Source of the DNA: Spirogloea muscicola
Taxonomy: Eukaryota > Streptophyta > Zygnematophyceae > Spirogloeales > Spirogloeaceae
Direction: 5' to 3'
NCBI GenBank assembly: GCA_009602725.1
Contig: WELB01000146.1
Coordinates: forward strand, 224,135-266,394
DNA length: 42,260 nucleotides
The translations under genes were made by a program, and so were the position numbers. Below the pieces are notes generated by a model. It saw only the letters and a list, made by a program, of their open reading frames with translations, was not told where the DNA came from and did not search any database. Shown here in pieces: positions 13,301-24,382 of this stretch (position 1 is the first letter of the stretch; each line of letters begins with the position of its first letter).

Positions 13301-16300
13301 CGTTGCCGCTGCAGCGGGTTCCTCTGGAGTCGGCGGAGGCTCCTCCACTGCCGGCTGCACTTCCGCCGACCCGGAGAGCGCCGCCTCTAGCTCCGGTGCA
13401 GACTCGGGCTCGATCGTGGGCGGCGCCCGACTGGCGATAGCCGCCTCCGGCAGCGCCGCCTCCACCTGCGAGATGGCCGCATCCTCAGACTCCACCGGTC
13501 GTGCCGCATCCTCCTCTGCCGGCACCTCCTCGGTGGCCACGGGCTTGGCGTCCTCCACCTCGGCAACCGCTGACACCTCGGGCTCTGCCACTGCCTCCTC
13601 CTCCCTCGCTTTCTTCTCTCCAATCGCCGGCTCGGCGTTGTCGACCTCATCCACGGTGGCCTCCAACACAGAGCTGGTGGCCGCCTCCTCCGCTGGCGCC
13701 TCCTCAGTGGCCGCCAGGAGAGGGTCCTCCTCAGCATCTACTGCTGTCATCACCGCCTCCGGCTCTGCAGTAGGGGCAGCCAGCGATGCCTCCACCACCT
13801 TGTCTGCTTCCACCTGCTCATACGAGTTAGATGCTCAGGGTCGTTTGAACAGGAGCGGCGCAGCGCCGGCATTGCACCAACGGCGATCTCACAGAGCCTT
13901 ACTTTGTCCTGGATGAGGTTTGCGCGCCGGAATGCAAGCTCGAATGGATTCAGTGCCTCATCCGTGTCATTGATTGACGTATTGATGCCCTTCAGCTGCA
14001 GGAGGCAAGGCAGCAGCGGCGGCAGCTCTCAGTGGCGGCAACGTTGATTGCGGCAAGTGATATGCCAGGATGACCACTGCGCACCAAGGTCTGGGCAAGA
14101 GCTCTGGAAAGAAGGGAGGGGCGAAAGGGGGACAGAGCACAGGCTGAGGAGGGAGGGACGGGAATGAGGGGACAGACAGAGAGGGAGAACGTGGGTAGGA
14201 AGAGGAAGGAGGGAGGGAAGGAAGCTGAGGGCCGAGGAAGAGGGAGGGAGGCGGAGAGTGGAATGGTTCAGGGAGGGGGGGACGGAGTGGCGGCTGTTGT
14301 TGGTGGTAAGGACGAGCAATGCTGCTCACATCAACACGCTCCCGCATGGTCAGACTGATCTTGTTCCGCTGCAGGCACCATCCGCACATCGCTGCAGCAT
14401 CAGTGCTGCCGCAGTGAAGCACCACAGCCGCTGCCATCGAGGAGGGCAGCGGGACCTTCGCTTCCGTTAAGGACATCCCAGAGAGGAGGGAGGAGACAAG
14501 AGCGGCGAAGGTAAAAGCAGGCCCGCACCTCAATCCTGAGAATGCGCACGTTGACCTCCTGGCCAGCCGTCACCATCGACTCCACGGACACATTCTCGCC
14601 TGCGCAGTTGCCGCATGCGCCAGCGGCCGCCGGGCCTTGCTCCCCTCAGCTCGGGCCTCAGGCAGTCACTCCACAGACCAGACGCCAGAGCAAGAGAAGC
14701 GAGGGAGAGAGAAAAGAGAAAGAGGGGATGAGGGGAAGAGGAGGAGAGAGGAGGAAGGAAAGAGGAGGGAGGAGGAGGAGGGCAGTGAACGGGAGAGCAT
14801 TCGTGGACTCGCCTCCTTCCGCCATCTCAGAGGCATGGAGGAGGCCCTCGACGCCCTCTGCGAGCTCTATGAAGGCCCCGAACGATGCAAGATTCTTGAC
14901 CGTGCCCTTCACCATCTGATAGCCACAGGGGGGCGCTGTGGGTGGTCAGCCGACCTGGACAACTGGCAGAGACGCAGCCGCGGTGCGGCATGGACGGCTG
15001 CGGCTGCGCCTGCGCACCTGGCCCTTCTTGAAGTCATGCGCAGGTCTCTTGTCGTCTGCCGCCGGCGTCCGGCGACCGCCACCGCGGCCGCCGGCGACCT
15101 TGCCGCGGTTGCCCAGGCGGCCGCCCGGTGCAGCGCCGATCCCGGCCCCCGGCGCATCCCCGTCAGCGGCGCCACCATCCGCCGTCACCGAGCTGGCCAC
15201 CGCTGATGGGGCTGCCGCGGCAGCAGCTGCAGCCTCCGACTCGCGGTCGCGCATGGTGAGTGCGATGCGGCCCTTGTCGGCATCCACCTCCTTGACGCGC
15301 ACCGTCACGTCCTGCCCAATGGCCACCACATCCTCCACCGCCTGCACGTAACCATTCTGCAAGAAAACAGCCACGGACCGCGCCACGACGGGTCAGCAGG
15401 CTGACCCTCTAAACGCAGACATGGAGTCGACCAGCAGCGAAGGCGGAGCCGACGTCGGCAACGGCGGCTGGGACTGCGGGCGGATGCAGCGGACCTGGAG
15501 CTCTGAGATGTGGACGAGGCCGTCGGTGAAGGCACCAATGTCCACGAAAGCGCCGTAAGACTGGATCGACTTCTGCAAGCCGCAGTTTGGGGGCCGGCTG
15601 GTGGTGAGGCAACGCTTACTGCCGCTAATGACTGGCAAGCGCCGCCATGGCGAGCGCCGGCGCCGGCAGCGGCACTGCCATGGCAGCAACAGCGGCGCCG
15701 GATTGGCGGCGGCAAGGCGGCTGCAGTGGTGGCGCTTACCACTTTTCCAGGCAGTGACTGGCCGACAGTGAGATCCTCGAGCTGGACAGTGATGTTGCGG
15801 CGCTGGGGGCGGCCACCGGCGCCGCCGCCGCCGCCGCCGCCGCCAGCGGCACCGCCGGCACGGGTGGTGCGGATCACACGCTTCCGCGGCTGGTCCTCAG
15901 AGGCGGCTCCTGCCGAGGCGGCGTCCGGCACGGCATCGTTGGCCGCCAGCCCCGGCTCCGCCGCCAGCGCAGCGGCCGCGTCCTCGACGGCCTCTGCGGC
16001 GGCCTCCACGGGCGGAAGGTCCTCCACGGCGGCCTGGCCGAGNNNNNNNNNNNNNNNNNNNNNNNNNNNNNNNNNNNNNNNNNNNNNNNNNNNNNNNNNN
16101 NNNNNNNNNNNNNNNNNNNNNNNNNNNNNNNNNNNNNNNNNNNNNNNNNNNNNNNNNNNNNNNNNNNNNNNNNNNNNNNNNNNNNNNNNNNNNNNNNNNN
16201 NNNNNNNNNNNNNNNNNNNNNNNNNNNNNNNNNNNNNNNNNNNNNNNNNNNNNNNNNNNNNNNNNNNNNNNNNNNNNNNNNNNNNNNNNNNNNNNNNNNN

Positions 16301-16308
16301 NNNNNNNC

Positions 16309-16340
<32 letters not shown>

Positions 16341-16352
16341 TGCGGCCGCCAT
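10347..16352 (-). CDS. Chloroplast EF-Ts polyprotein (S1-S1-linker-EFTs-EFTs; PSRP-7/PETs type)
   Basis: Encodes a plastid translation polyprotein. The S1 part corresponds to plastid-specific ribosomal protein 7, and the EF-Ts modules exchange GDP for GTP on EF-Tu. Exons inferred (descending): 16352 into the gap, gap-15740, 15572-15495, 15356-15018, 14915-14813, 14599-14529, 14368-14330, 13995-13903, 13813-11969, 11701-10886, 10706-10347; all are phase-consistent downstream of the gap. S1 domain 1: [38 protein letters not shown]1 domain 2: [28 protein letters not shown]. Then comes a Glu/Ala/Pro-rich linker of more than 500 residues. Each EF-Ts module has a UBA/TS-N helix ([12 protein letters not shown]) and the core ETDFVAR motif; both end with a very similar KIVDGRVAK...FNLGEG block. 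The start MAAAAAAAA is provisional because it is an alanine run beside the gap. The fusion is known from Chlamydomonas and plants. One intron (14812-14600) has a GC donor. Confidence 0.93.
14109..14790. repeat. GGGAGG-type purine tracts in EF-Ts introns
   Basis: On the + strand, 14109-14280 and 14694-14790 are almost pure G/A (AGGGAGGGA, GAGGAGGAGG). On the sense (minus) strand of the EF-Ts gene these are CCCTCC polypyrimidine tracts, and both lie inside introns. Similar tracts occur in the CbiA-BtuF gene. Confidence 0.8.
16043..16307. other. Assembly gap 1 (265 N)
   Basis: A run of N within the N-terminal coding or 5' intron region of the EF-Ts polyprotein, probably the transit-peptide region. 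Its right edge abuts a (GGC)n repeat (16308-16340), which probably caused the break. The true length is unknown. Confidence 0.99.
16308..16340. repeat. GGC trinucleotide repeat beside gap 1
   Basis: A pure CGG/GGC run directly after the Ns. On the minus strand it reads as the alanine run following the provisional EF-Ts start. Confidence 0.95.
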
Positions 16353-16835
16353 GGCGGCGGGGTGGTCTGCGGAGCGCCGAGGAGGCTGAGGAAGAGGGGG
16401 GAGGAGGGAGGTTGGGGGTTAAGGCCTGGGCCCCCAGGCCGGGCCGCGTGCGCGCGCGGGCGCCACAGAGCGGACCGGGGAAGGGGGAGGAGGAGGGAGG
16501 GAGGCTCTCAGGCGAGTCTCAAGAGGGGGAGATGATATGGATTAGGGGAGGGAGAGATCGTGCGCCGGGTGAGAGGGAGAAGCAGGGGGATGAGGGAGGG
16601 GCGGGCCCCCGGGAGGCGCGCGACGAAACGGCGGGGCGGACGGCCTGGTGCCGCCGTTCTCAGCCGCGCCGTGCAGGATGTCCACGTGGATGCCAGTCTG
16701 GCTTATTTCTAAATGTGGGAACGGGCCATTGCCACGTAGGCGGTTTTGAGCTCATCTCGTGAGGGCCTCCGTTAGCGAGCCTCGCGGCGGGCGGCGGCGG
16801 CGGCGGCGGCGGCTTCGGCGGCGGCGGCGGCGGCG
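16353..16835. promoter_or_regulatory. Shared upstream region of the EF-Ts polyprotein (-) and TFIIH p62 (+)
   Basis: About 480 bp separate two divergent starts. The region is GC-rich and purine-rich on the + strand up to about 16615. A second GGC run (16785-16834) ends just before the p62 ATG. It must contain both 5' UTRs and both promoters. No TATA box was picked out; the call rests on gene orientation. Confidence 0.55.
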
Positions 16836-19800
16836 ATGGAGGTCGTGGCGACGGTGCGGGCGAAGCTGAAGCCGACGCCCAAGGCGCCGGGCATCGACGG
16901 CGTGCTCATGATGGTGCGTGCCCCCAGCCGAGGAAGCTCTGAGGCCGCGCAGCCGCCGGGAGGGTCGCCCGGCGGCTGCCCGTGGCTGGCGGGCGACGAC
17001 GACGGGCCATGCACAGAGGCCGCAGCGCTCCACGGCCTCTGGAGATGCGGCGCATTGTGCCGCTTGGAGCTCCGGCGGTGCTTGGGCGCCGCATCTTTGG
17101 CTGGCTAGGGGACGTGCGTCCGTGTCCCGTCCTTCAGACTGCGGTTCTCTCGTCGCCCTGAGGCGATCAGCGTAGAAGGCGCGTCGCCCGCTCTCGCGAC
17201 CTCTTGACGCCCGAGGCGCGCCTTGGCATCGAGCGAATTCCTCGCTTATTGGCGTCGGAGCTGTGCGAGAGTGAAGTGAGCGAGCTAAGCACTTGCGCTG
17301 AGCGCCCCTCCTCCTGCTCGTCCCGCAGGCTGCCGACCAGTTCGTGTGGTCGCCGAACAACCCCGCTGCCGCCGTCAAGGTGGAGCTGCACCACCGCGCA
17401 ATCACAAGTGAGGGGCCAGTCGTGGTCGTGTTATTCACTGAAGGACAGCTACTGCACTTGATTAAGCTGAGCACCTTGTCCAAGGCCAGATCAGGTGTCA
17501 GGTGCTTGACAGTGCCTTGTCCAGTCGCGAATCTCGCGAACTGTACAACGCTCTTGGTGCCATTACACTGGCGTCCTGTGTTTGAGAATGTCAACGGTGC
17601 AGAAGCGACTTTCCGCACAGGAAGCTCAGTGAACTGCCTGTTTCCTGTCCGGTTGTAGCAAACATGTACAGTGCTGAAAAGACTGGCAAGGCCCTCGCCA
17701 AGATCTCCACCAAGAGCAAGGTCAGCACCCCACCTGCATAGGCCTCTAGTTTGCACTTGTTAGGGCCATCAGTTGTTGAGGTCATCAGGTATCAGGCTAT
17801 CAGAGTAGTTGCCAAAGGTTGGACTCCATGGGAAGGACGATTAGGAGTCCGATTCAAGTCCTGCTTGAGGGGATGTCGTGAATCAGAACATTCGTACTGT
17901 AATGTGCTCGCAAGATGCAGTAGGTTTTACTAGTTGGTTGTTAGAAACTCCTGACCTTTCCATGAAGACTACTGACTCTACATTGCTGTGTTTTGCACAG
18001 ACCGATGGATACATTTTTGAGTTTGCAACTTTTGCAGATCGAGACCAGTTGCGCAGTCTTGTGAGTATGTCTGTTCAACCCTCCAGCAGCAGCTCTGACG
18101 GGTTTCAACGGACTAAGTTGTCCTACTAGGAAAAAGATCATACAGTGACTCCTGCAGGCATACTTAGCAGCATGATTGCTTCTCATGCTGCTAAATACTT
18201 GCTGCTGCTTTGCTGCTGCATGCCAGCAAGACAAGTGGGCAAGCATGTGCATGTTAGATTCAAACAATACACAAATTCATGTTATTGCCTCTGGTGCAGC
18301 AAGCTACCTCGCCAAGCACGGAGCAGTTGCGGCCCCTGCAACGGCTACCAAAGACAAAGCGACTGGAGCACGTCAATCTGCTGTCAACTTGAGCGAGGAG
18401 GAGATAAAGCGTCGACATGATCTTCTCATGTCTGACAGGTGCAGTGCCACGAATTTAGTTGCTGTTTCTTTGTTGTCGCTGCTCGTCTTGTTGCACCTGC
18501 TTGGACGTTTCCGCCAAGGTGGGCAAGGTATCAAGCACGTTGGTCATTGTTCTTCTGAGTTCTTCTGAGCCATTCATTCACTTCGCTTGCAGCAAGCTTC
18601 GGGATTTACATCGAGAGCTTGTTATGAAGGGTGCACTAACGGAACCCGAATTTTGGGCTACTCGCAAGGTTGACTCTCCTGCTTATTGTAGTAGGTCTCC
18701 TGAAGTGCCAGTTCCAATGGTTGCAGCCAATGGGCCTTTCTGCTGTCAGTGCTTTGTGCAGCCATTTTGTTCTGCATTGTTGGGTACTCAGATGCACCGC
18801 AGAGCAATCATGACAATGCCTGATTGCTTTCCATATCGGAATCAACTTGCACTTTGCTATCTAAGTTCTTCAAACCTTTTGGGCTTGTCTGGCTGTAGGC
18901 CATGCTGGAAGGGGAGGCCAATCAGAAGACCACGCAGAAGACAGGCTATGCCAGTGCTATGTTGGCAGACCTGCGCCCACAGACTGATGGCAGGGTATTC
19001 ACCCTTTCCATCGTCTTACTTCACCTACAACTCAGTCTCCTCATGTCCATGAAGTGGGCAGCATCTCTGGTGCCTATGAGGGAAAGTTGGTGTTTTCTCT
19101 ATTGTTGAAATATTTCTTCAACAATATATATATTCATATTGTAGAAATGGGACACAGAGAGCGTTTGTATCAGCATCACTCATGACATGACGAGGAACTT
19201 CCCCTCCACTTCAAGAATGTGATTGCTGGCAATTCCCTCTCTTTCAGACAAATACAGTGCAATTCAACCTGACTCCTGAGATCATACACCAGGTATCTGC
19301 AACACCCCCGACAAAAACTTGATAGGGGGACTGCTCTTGCTTGTCGGTGTCTGTCAATCTGCTGCAACACAGAATTTGTCTATCTGCATCCACGGCGTAT
19401 TTTGCAAATTTTTGGACACCAATATTGTCCTTGACGAGGATGTGAGCAAGACAGTGAGACTCATGGTGTGGTCGCAGATATTTGCAGAGAAGCCAGCTGT
19501 ACATAAGGCTTTCCTTGAGTGTGTGCCTGCCAAAGTAAGGAAACAATGACCTTGATACAAGTAACAAGGATGTATACCAGACAGAAGGGCAGCTTCATGC
19601 TGTGGACAATGGATGCAGGCACTTTCTCTCCACGCCCTCAAGCTAACCCTATCACAAGTCTTACTTGCACTTATCTAGATGAGCCAAAAGGAGTTCTGGA
19701 CGAAGTACTTCAAGGCCGAGTACTTCTTCCGGAAGCGCCACAGTTCTGCAGCCTTGGAGGCTGCAGAGGACGACGATGATGTTGCCATGTTTGTCCGAGA

Positions 19801-22800
19801 GGACCCGCAGCTCGCGGAGGAGGCCCGCCGTAAGGTGATCTAAGAATTCAAGCAGATAGTGTACGGTCTCGCTATTGTATCTACCTTCTGCTGATAGCGA
19901 CAATGACGTATTTCTAACAACAAATTGGCATGCATTTCTATCAGCGCTCCTGCTGGAATGCAGCCAGCGTGATCTATGCTAATATGAGCCAATAATCATG
20001 ATGACTCAGATAAGGAAGGTGGACCCAACATTGGACATGGCTGCTGATGACGCGGACGACTACCTCAGAGCAGCAGTAAGTAGTCACTGAAGCGTTTAGC
20101 TTGAAGCATCACTTTGCCCACCTGCCAGGCAGCACCTTAGCAAGCAATTGCTAAGGAACAGACCGATATCAGACCGATTTATAGTCTTTCAAGCATGCAC
20201 CTTCTAGCATCCATATATTTCAGGTCAATAGAAGGGGGGAGCCTTCCCTTGGCTTTGCCTGTGAGGAAAGCTAGGTGCTTGTCCTCTGATCATTTTGTCA
20301 AGCCAAGTACGTTGCAGTTCTATCACTTACGAAAGTGTGAGTGTATGTCATGAAGCACAGTTTAGAGCTTTGAGAACATAGCATGCACTGCACCCTCTTT
20401 AGCACACTAATTTTTTGATTGCTTGACCATTAGGGCCATGGTTTACCTGAAGAAGATAGAAGGGACAAATCAGGAGGTGCTCGCAGGAGCATCTTCCAGG
20501 ACCTCAACCGCCACGCTGCTGTTGTGCTTGATGGCCGACCTCTAGGTCTGTGAAGTCCTGATGGATTGAAGACTCATGGTTGAAGACCACGTCAATGTCT
20601 CTGGCCCTTTCTGTATTTTCTGACGTAATTATACATCTCGACAAGACCAAGTATATACTTTCTGGATCTCTTAGTTGTCTGCATTTGACAAAAGCAAGTA
20701 TGTGCGCAGGTGTGGAGGTCACGGATGCAGAAGCTGCAGCCTTAGCACTGAAGGAGAGCTTAGGTCAGAGAAGCTTGTTGTTTCATTTATTACAGAAGTG
20801 GAATAAGTCAGGAGTACATGCCAGCTTGATGTCAGCTTAAAAAGCACTGACCACCGAATATTCCTGCTTAGTACCTTGCACTTCATGGCTGATTATCAAC
20901 TTAAGCGAGTCTGAGGATATCTTGGATCCGCAGATGTCCCTTGCCTAGGAGTGGTTGCAGCTGATACAAGGACGCCACAACCACATCTTGCTGACAACCT
21001 GCTGTAGCACAATCGTTGTGTGCAGAAGTTCGACTAAGGGAAAGTGATGCACAGGAAGTTGCAGTGGACGACAAGCAGCGGAAAGAGAGGGTGGAGGAGA
21101 TGACAGAGATGGAGGACCTGCAAGGGCCCCAACCCGCCTCCACTGTCCCTCTCCTCATCCAGGTACACATTCATGGGCTGTCTGTATTGTGACAAGCCTA
21201 GTGAGGTGTAGTATAGGTTCAGAAGCCTTGAAGCAACTGCAGGACTGACCTCTACTGCATCCCCAGTTGATATTGTCGGTTCTTCTTTGGCAGTGTTGTC
21301 TCCTAAGTGTAGCAATCCATCAGCTATGTACTGTGCAGAGTTGCTCCGTTGTCTTCAACATTGTAGATGCCTGATGCCAAGGCCAAACTTATGTACCTGC
21401 ATTTGTGTTTGCAGGATCCAAGAAAATATTTCGATGCTCAGGAGGCTGCTGCTGCCTCACAGGATACTTTAGCATCTGCTGCTCGTTCTGGATCCATTAG
21501 GGGTTCTTCGTCCAGCACAGAAGCTAGTCAGGTGGCTGAGCTTAATCTGGAAGAGTATGGTCGTGAACTTGCCCGTCAGATTACGGGCCTGCAGAGTCAG
21601 CACTTAGGGTGCTTAATCAGCCCTGCTGCAGCCACTAGGGTAAGGCACTCACCGCACCGTGTTCTCCTTATCTGCAATACTGCTCTGAAGATCTTGCGCC
21701 ATTGGTCACACCGTATTTGTATTACCACATGGAATAAATTTGTGTGCAACAAGTGACTGTGGATAATGGAAGACAGGTGTTCAATGAACTCAACGGAAAG
21801 ATTAGAGCTGCCCAGCAACGTGAGGGACCAAATGCCGAGGCTGCATTCCTTTCCGGCCTGTCAGAGAATATCAAGACTGTTCTCTTTCAGGTACTTTTTG
21901 ATACAAGATGAATTGCAATCACTAGTTTGGATGGCTTGGTTGAGCATTTGTGCAGATGCCATCTGCTGATTTGTTGCCTTGCTGCCCCCAGTCGGCAGAG
22001 ACTGTGAAGGAGTTGCTGAAGCACTTCTGGGCTGCCTATCCACTGACGAGCCAACTACTTGCAGACAAGGTGGAAATACTTAGTGAACTCTGTCCTGACT
22101 TGTTGTCTGTTTTCTACCTTCTACTCTAGCCATCTCTTCATTGATCCCTCCGTCATTCTATTGAAACGCTGTATGAAGCATGTAGCAGGAATCAGATGGC
22201 ATCACTGTCCAGGTTTCTCTGGCTGGAATGGCCATATTGTACCCAAATTATTCCATTAATTGCAGATTGGCACCAGATTTTGGGGGCAAAACACCGACCA
22301 AGGCAGTCACAGAGAAATCTCTTTGCCTTTGCTTGCGTCTGCAGGTGGATCGTGTCAAAGGGGCCATGGACAAAATTTACGACGAACTGACGGTAAAGGA
22401 ATCCACTTCATTGTGTAACGATAGCTTGGCGAAGTGCAGTGGCCTCGGGTTGCGAGCTGACAAGTCCTTGTTTCAGAAGACGTATATACGTGTGCTGCAA
22501 CCCTTTACCATTGGTCTCCTTGGTGAACCTCCTGTGCAACTTCCTGCATCCTGTATTTCAATGTAGAGTAGCTGCTGCTCTGTGGGCATCATTGATGTTT
22601 TCTATCACCTTTGTGACTTGTGATCATTTAACCCTGTGTTTACCAGGAGCTAAGTGAAACAACACCCTCAGAGCACCGGCATCAAGTCTCTCACCTCTTT
22701 CGGCCTATCTTCCAGGCATGGTGCTCTTTGCTGTAAATTGTCATAGCTTCTGAAGCACGCAGATCTGCATCAATGAGCTTGGATATTGATTCTGGCAGAT

Positions 22801-23105
22801 GTCTGGTGAAAATACCAAAGCTGAACATATTCATGTCACTGCTTTGTGAAGCATGATCATGACAGAATGGATCAGTAATTTACCCAAAGGTCTATTTCAC
22901 TGAAAAGTGAGATACACCAGCATGACAAGGCTAATAGGAACACAAGCCGTATATATGCGATGATTGAACACTGAGTCTGGCGAGGCCTGACACCCTTGCG
23001 GTCTTGCAGGCTCTGGATGCAGCATTCGAGCACCACAAGGAGGCAGAAAAGCGGGCTACCAGAAGGCAGGCTTCACATGCCACTCCTGATGGCGTCAGAG
23101 CCTGA
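16836..23105 (+). CDS. TFB1: TFIIH core subunit p62 / Tfb1
   Basis: A structural subunit of the TFIIH core, which opens DNA at RNA polymerase II promoters and in nucleotide excision repair. Exons inferred: 16836-16913, 17329-17407, 17659-17720, 18001-18064, 18300-18438, 18593-18668, 18899-18994, 19248-19292, 19478-19534, 19679-19834, 20010-20075, 20434-20545, 20710-20763, 21026-21162, 21415-21639, 21777-21890, 21992-22069, 22345-22392, 22647-22715, 23010-23105; they are phase-consistent and give 616 aa. The N-terminus resembles the PH-like domain (DQFVWSPNNPAAAVKVELHH). Two BSD domains follow: TEPEFWATRK, with MLADLRPQTDGR and QFNLTPEIIHQIF after it, then MSQKEFWTKYFKAEYFFRKR. Family-typical blocks are SIFQDLNRHAAVVLDG, ETVKELLKHFWAAYP and a C-terminal HLFRPIFQALDAAFEHH. 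The last intron (22716-23009) starts GC. The exon 4 boundary was placed by phase. Confidence 0.93.
19101..19141. repeat. Two adjacent AT-rich inverted repeats in a p62 intron
   Basis: ATTGTTGAA (19101-19109) is a perfect inverted match to TTCAACAAT (19117-19125), with a 7-base loop. It overlaps a second arm pair, CAATAT (19122-19127) and ATATTG (19136-19141). The pairs could form alternative hairpins in the pre-mRNA. Confidence 0.7.
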
Positions 23106-24382
23106 CACATTCAGATCAGCACCCATTGAAGGAGGTGCTATTGTCGCGGGATGAAGCTGGGCTTTGCATTCATGCTCCACAACCTGTGGGGCATGCAGTC
23201 GCCCTTCATTTGCTCGATGTCCTTGGTCACCTGCTGGCTTGATACTCCAGGATATTGTGGAGGGTGATGCTCGACCTAGCACTGTGATTGTTGCACTGAT
23301 AGGAAAGGGTGGTATGAGCTGCCGCCTGCTTATCCCAATGTCACCCAGCTACTTCTGCTGCACCGAGCATCCAGGAGAATTCTTTGCGCTGCTTCTTAAG
23401 TGCAAAGTCTTCTATCACAGTTGACTCCCGAAGTTTCAGTGCCCTGGCTTCACTCCCGTGTGTGATGTCCTGCATCCAAGCCTGTGCTTGTCATGACAAA
23501 GTGAAGGCAGCACTCAGCTGTAGGCCTTCGCTGCATTGCAGTCACTCTCAAGCAGATTCTCAATTACCCAGGAGCAAGGTGACAAGTATCATGCCATGGG
23601 AATAACACTCGGTCTTTGGCTCGTAGCCAAAGCGTATCTGTCCTAGTAATGTCTGAGCCACTTGAAGATGCTCTTCTTTGTGCGAGCCCTTAACATGGAG
23701 AGTCCTGAGCCAGGAATGGCTGAGCAATTGGTGTCTGTCTGGTTGGCTTTTACGACTTGATTGTCAATTCTGCGGCCAACTGCCCTTGCAAGTCTTTCTT
23801 GCAAAGTGTGCAATGCAGTGCAGCTTCATCTCCATAGCAGCTACAAGCAGCAATCAAACACACTTGCTACAGCCAAGCACAGACATTCAGCAGCAGCAGC
23901 GGGCGGCTGAGATTGATCAAGAGCGCCGTGGGCCGCGAGCCGGCTGGCTTTAAGTGGAGACTGCAGCAGGTAGAGGGCGGTGGCTGCTGGCACTCAAGTG
24001 ACGACTTCACATTGGAGCTCGGCAGCGCTCGCCGAAGGTGCGCCCAGCTCTGAAGAGTCAGAGCCTCTATCTGCTCCAGGCGTTTCCTGGAGACTACTTT
24101 CTATGACATGCGGCTGCTCAACAGGGGATATTGAGCACCCAGTGGTCAGATTAAGTCGCTCTCTAAGTGAGTCGCTGTGTGCTTTAGCGCTTTTCTGGCC
24201 ACTTGATAGTTTGTTAATTCCTATTTTCTGGGCCGGCTAAATCGCAGCCATCGCCCTCAAACTGGAATAGTCCATACTCCTCCAGGTGCTGTGGCACTTG
24301 GTCGCAGGCAGATGCGGCTTGGTGACAGGCGCACGCCTTCCCAGCGTGCTGTCCGGGCCTACATTGCAGCGTGGCAGTCGTA
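23106..24382. other. Intergenic spacer between p62 and glycerate kinase
   Basis: About 1.3 kb with no recognisable gene, RNA or mobile element. Short open frames on both strands show no known motifs. It should hold the p62 3' UTR and the glycerate kinase promoter. Confidence 0.5.

Noticed and set aside
12045-13916. A 623-codon Ser/Ala/Gly-rich open frame on the + strand
   Set aside because: It is the antisense of the EF-Ts linker exon. GC-rich repetitive codons leave the opposite strand without stops. It has no domain, and the minus frame has clear EF-Ts sequence.
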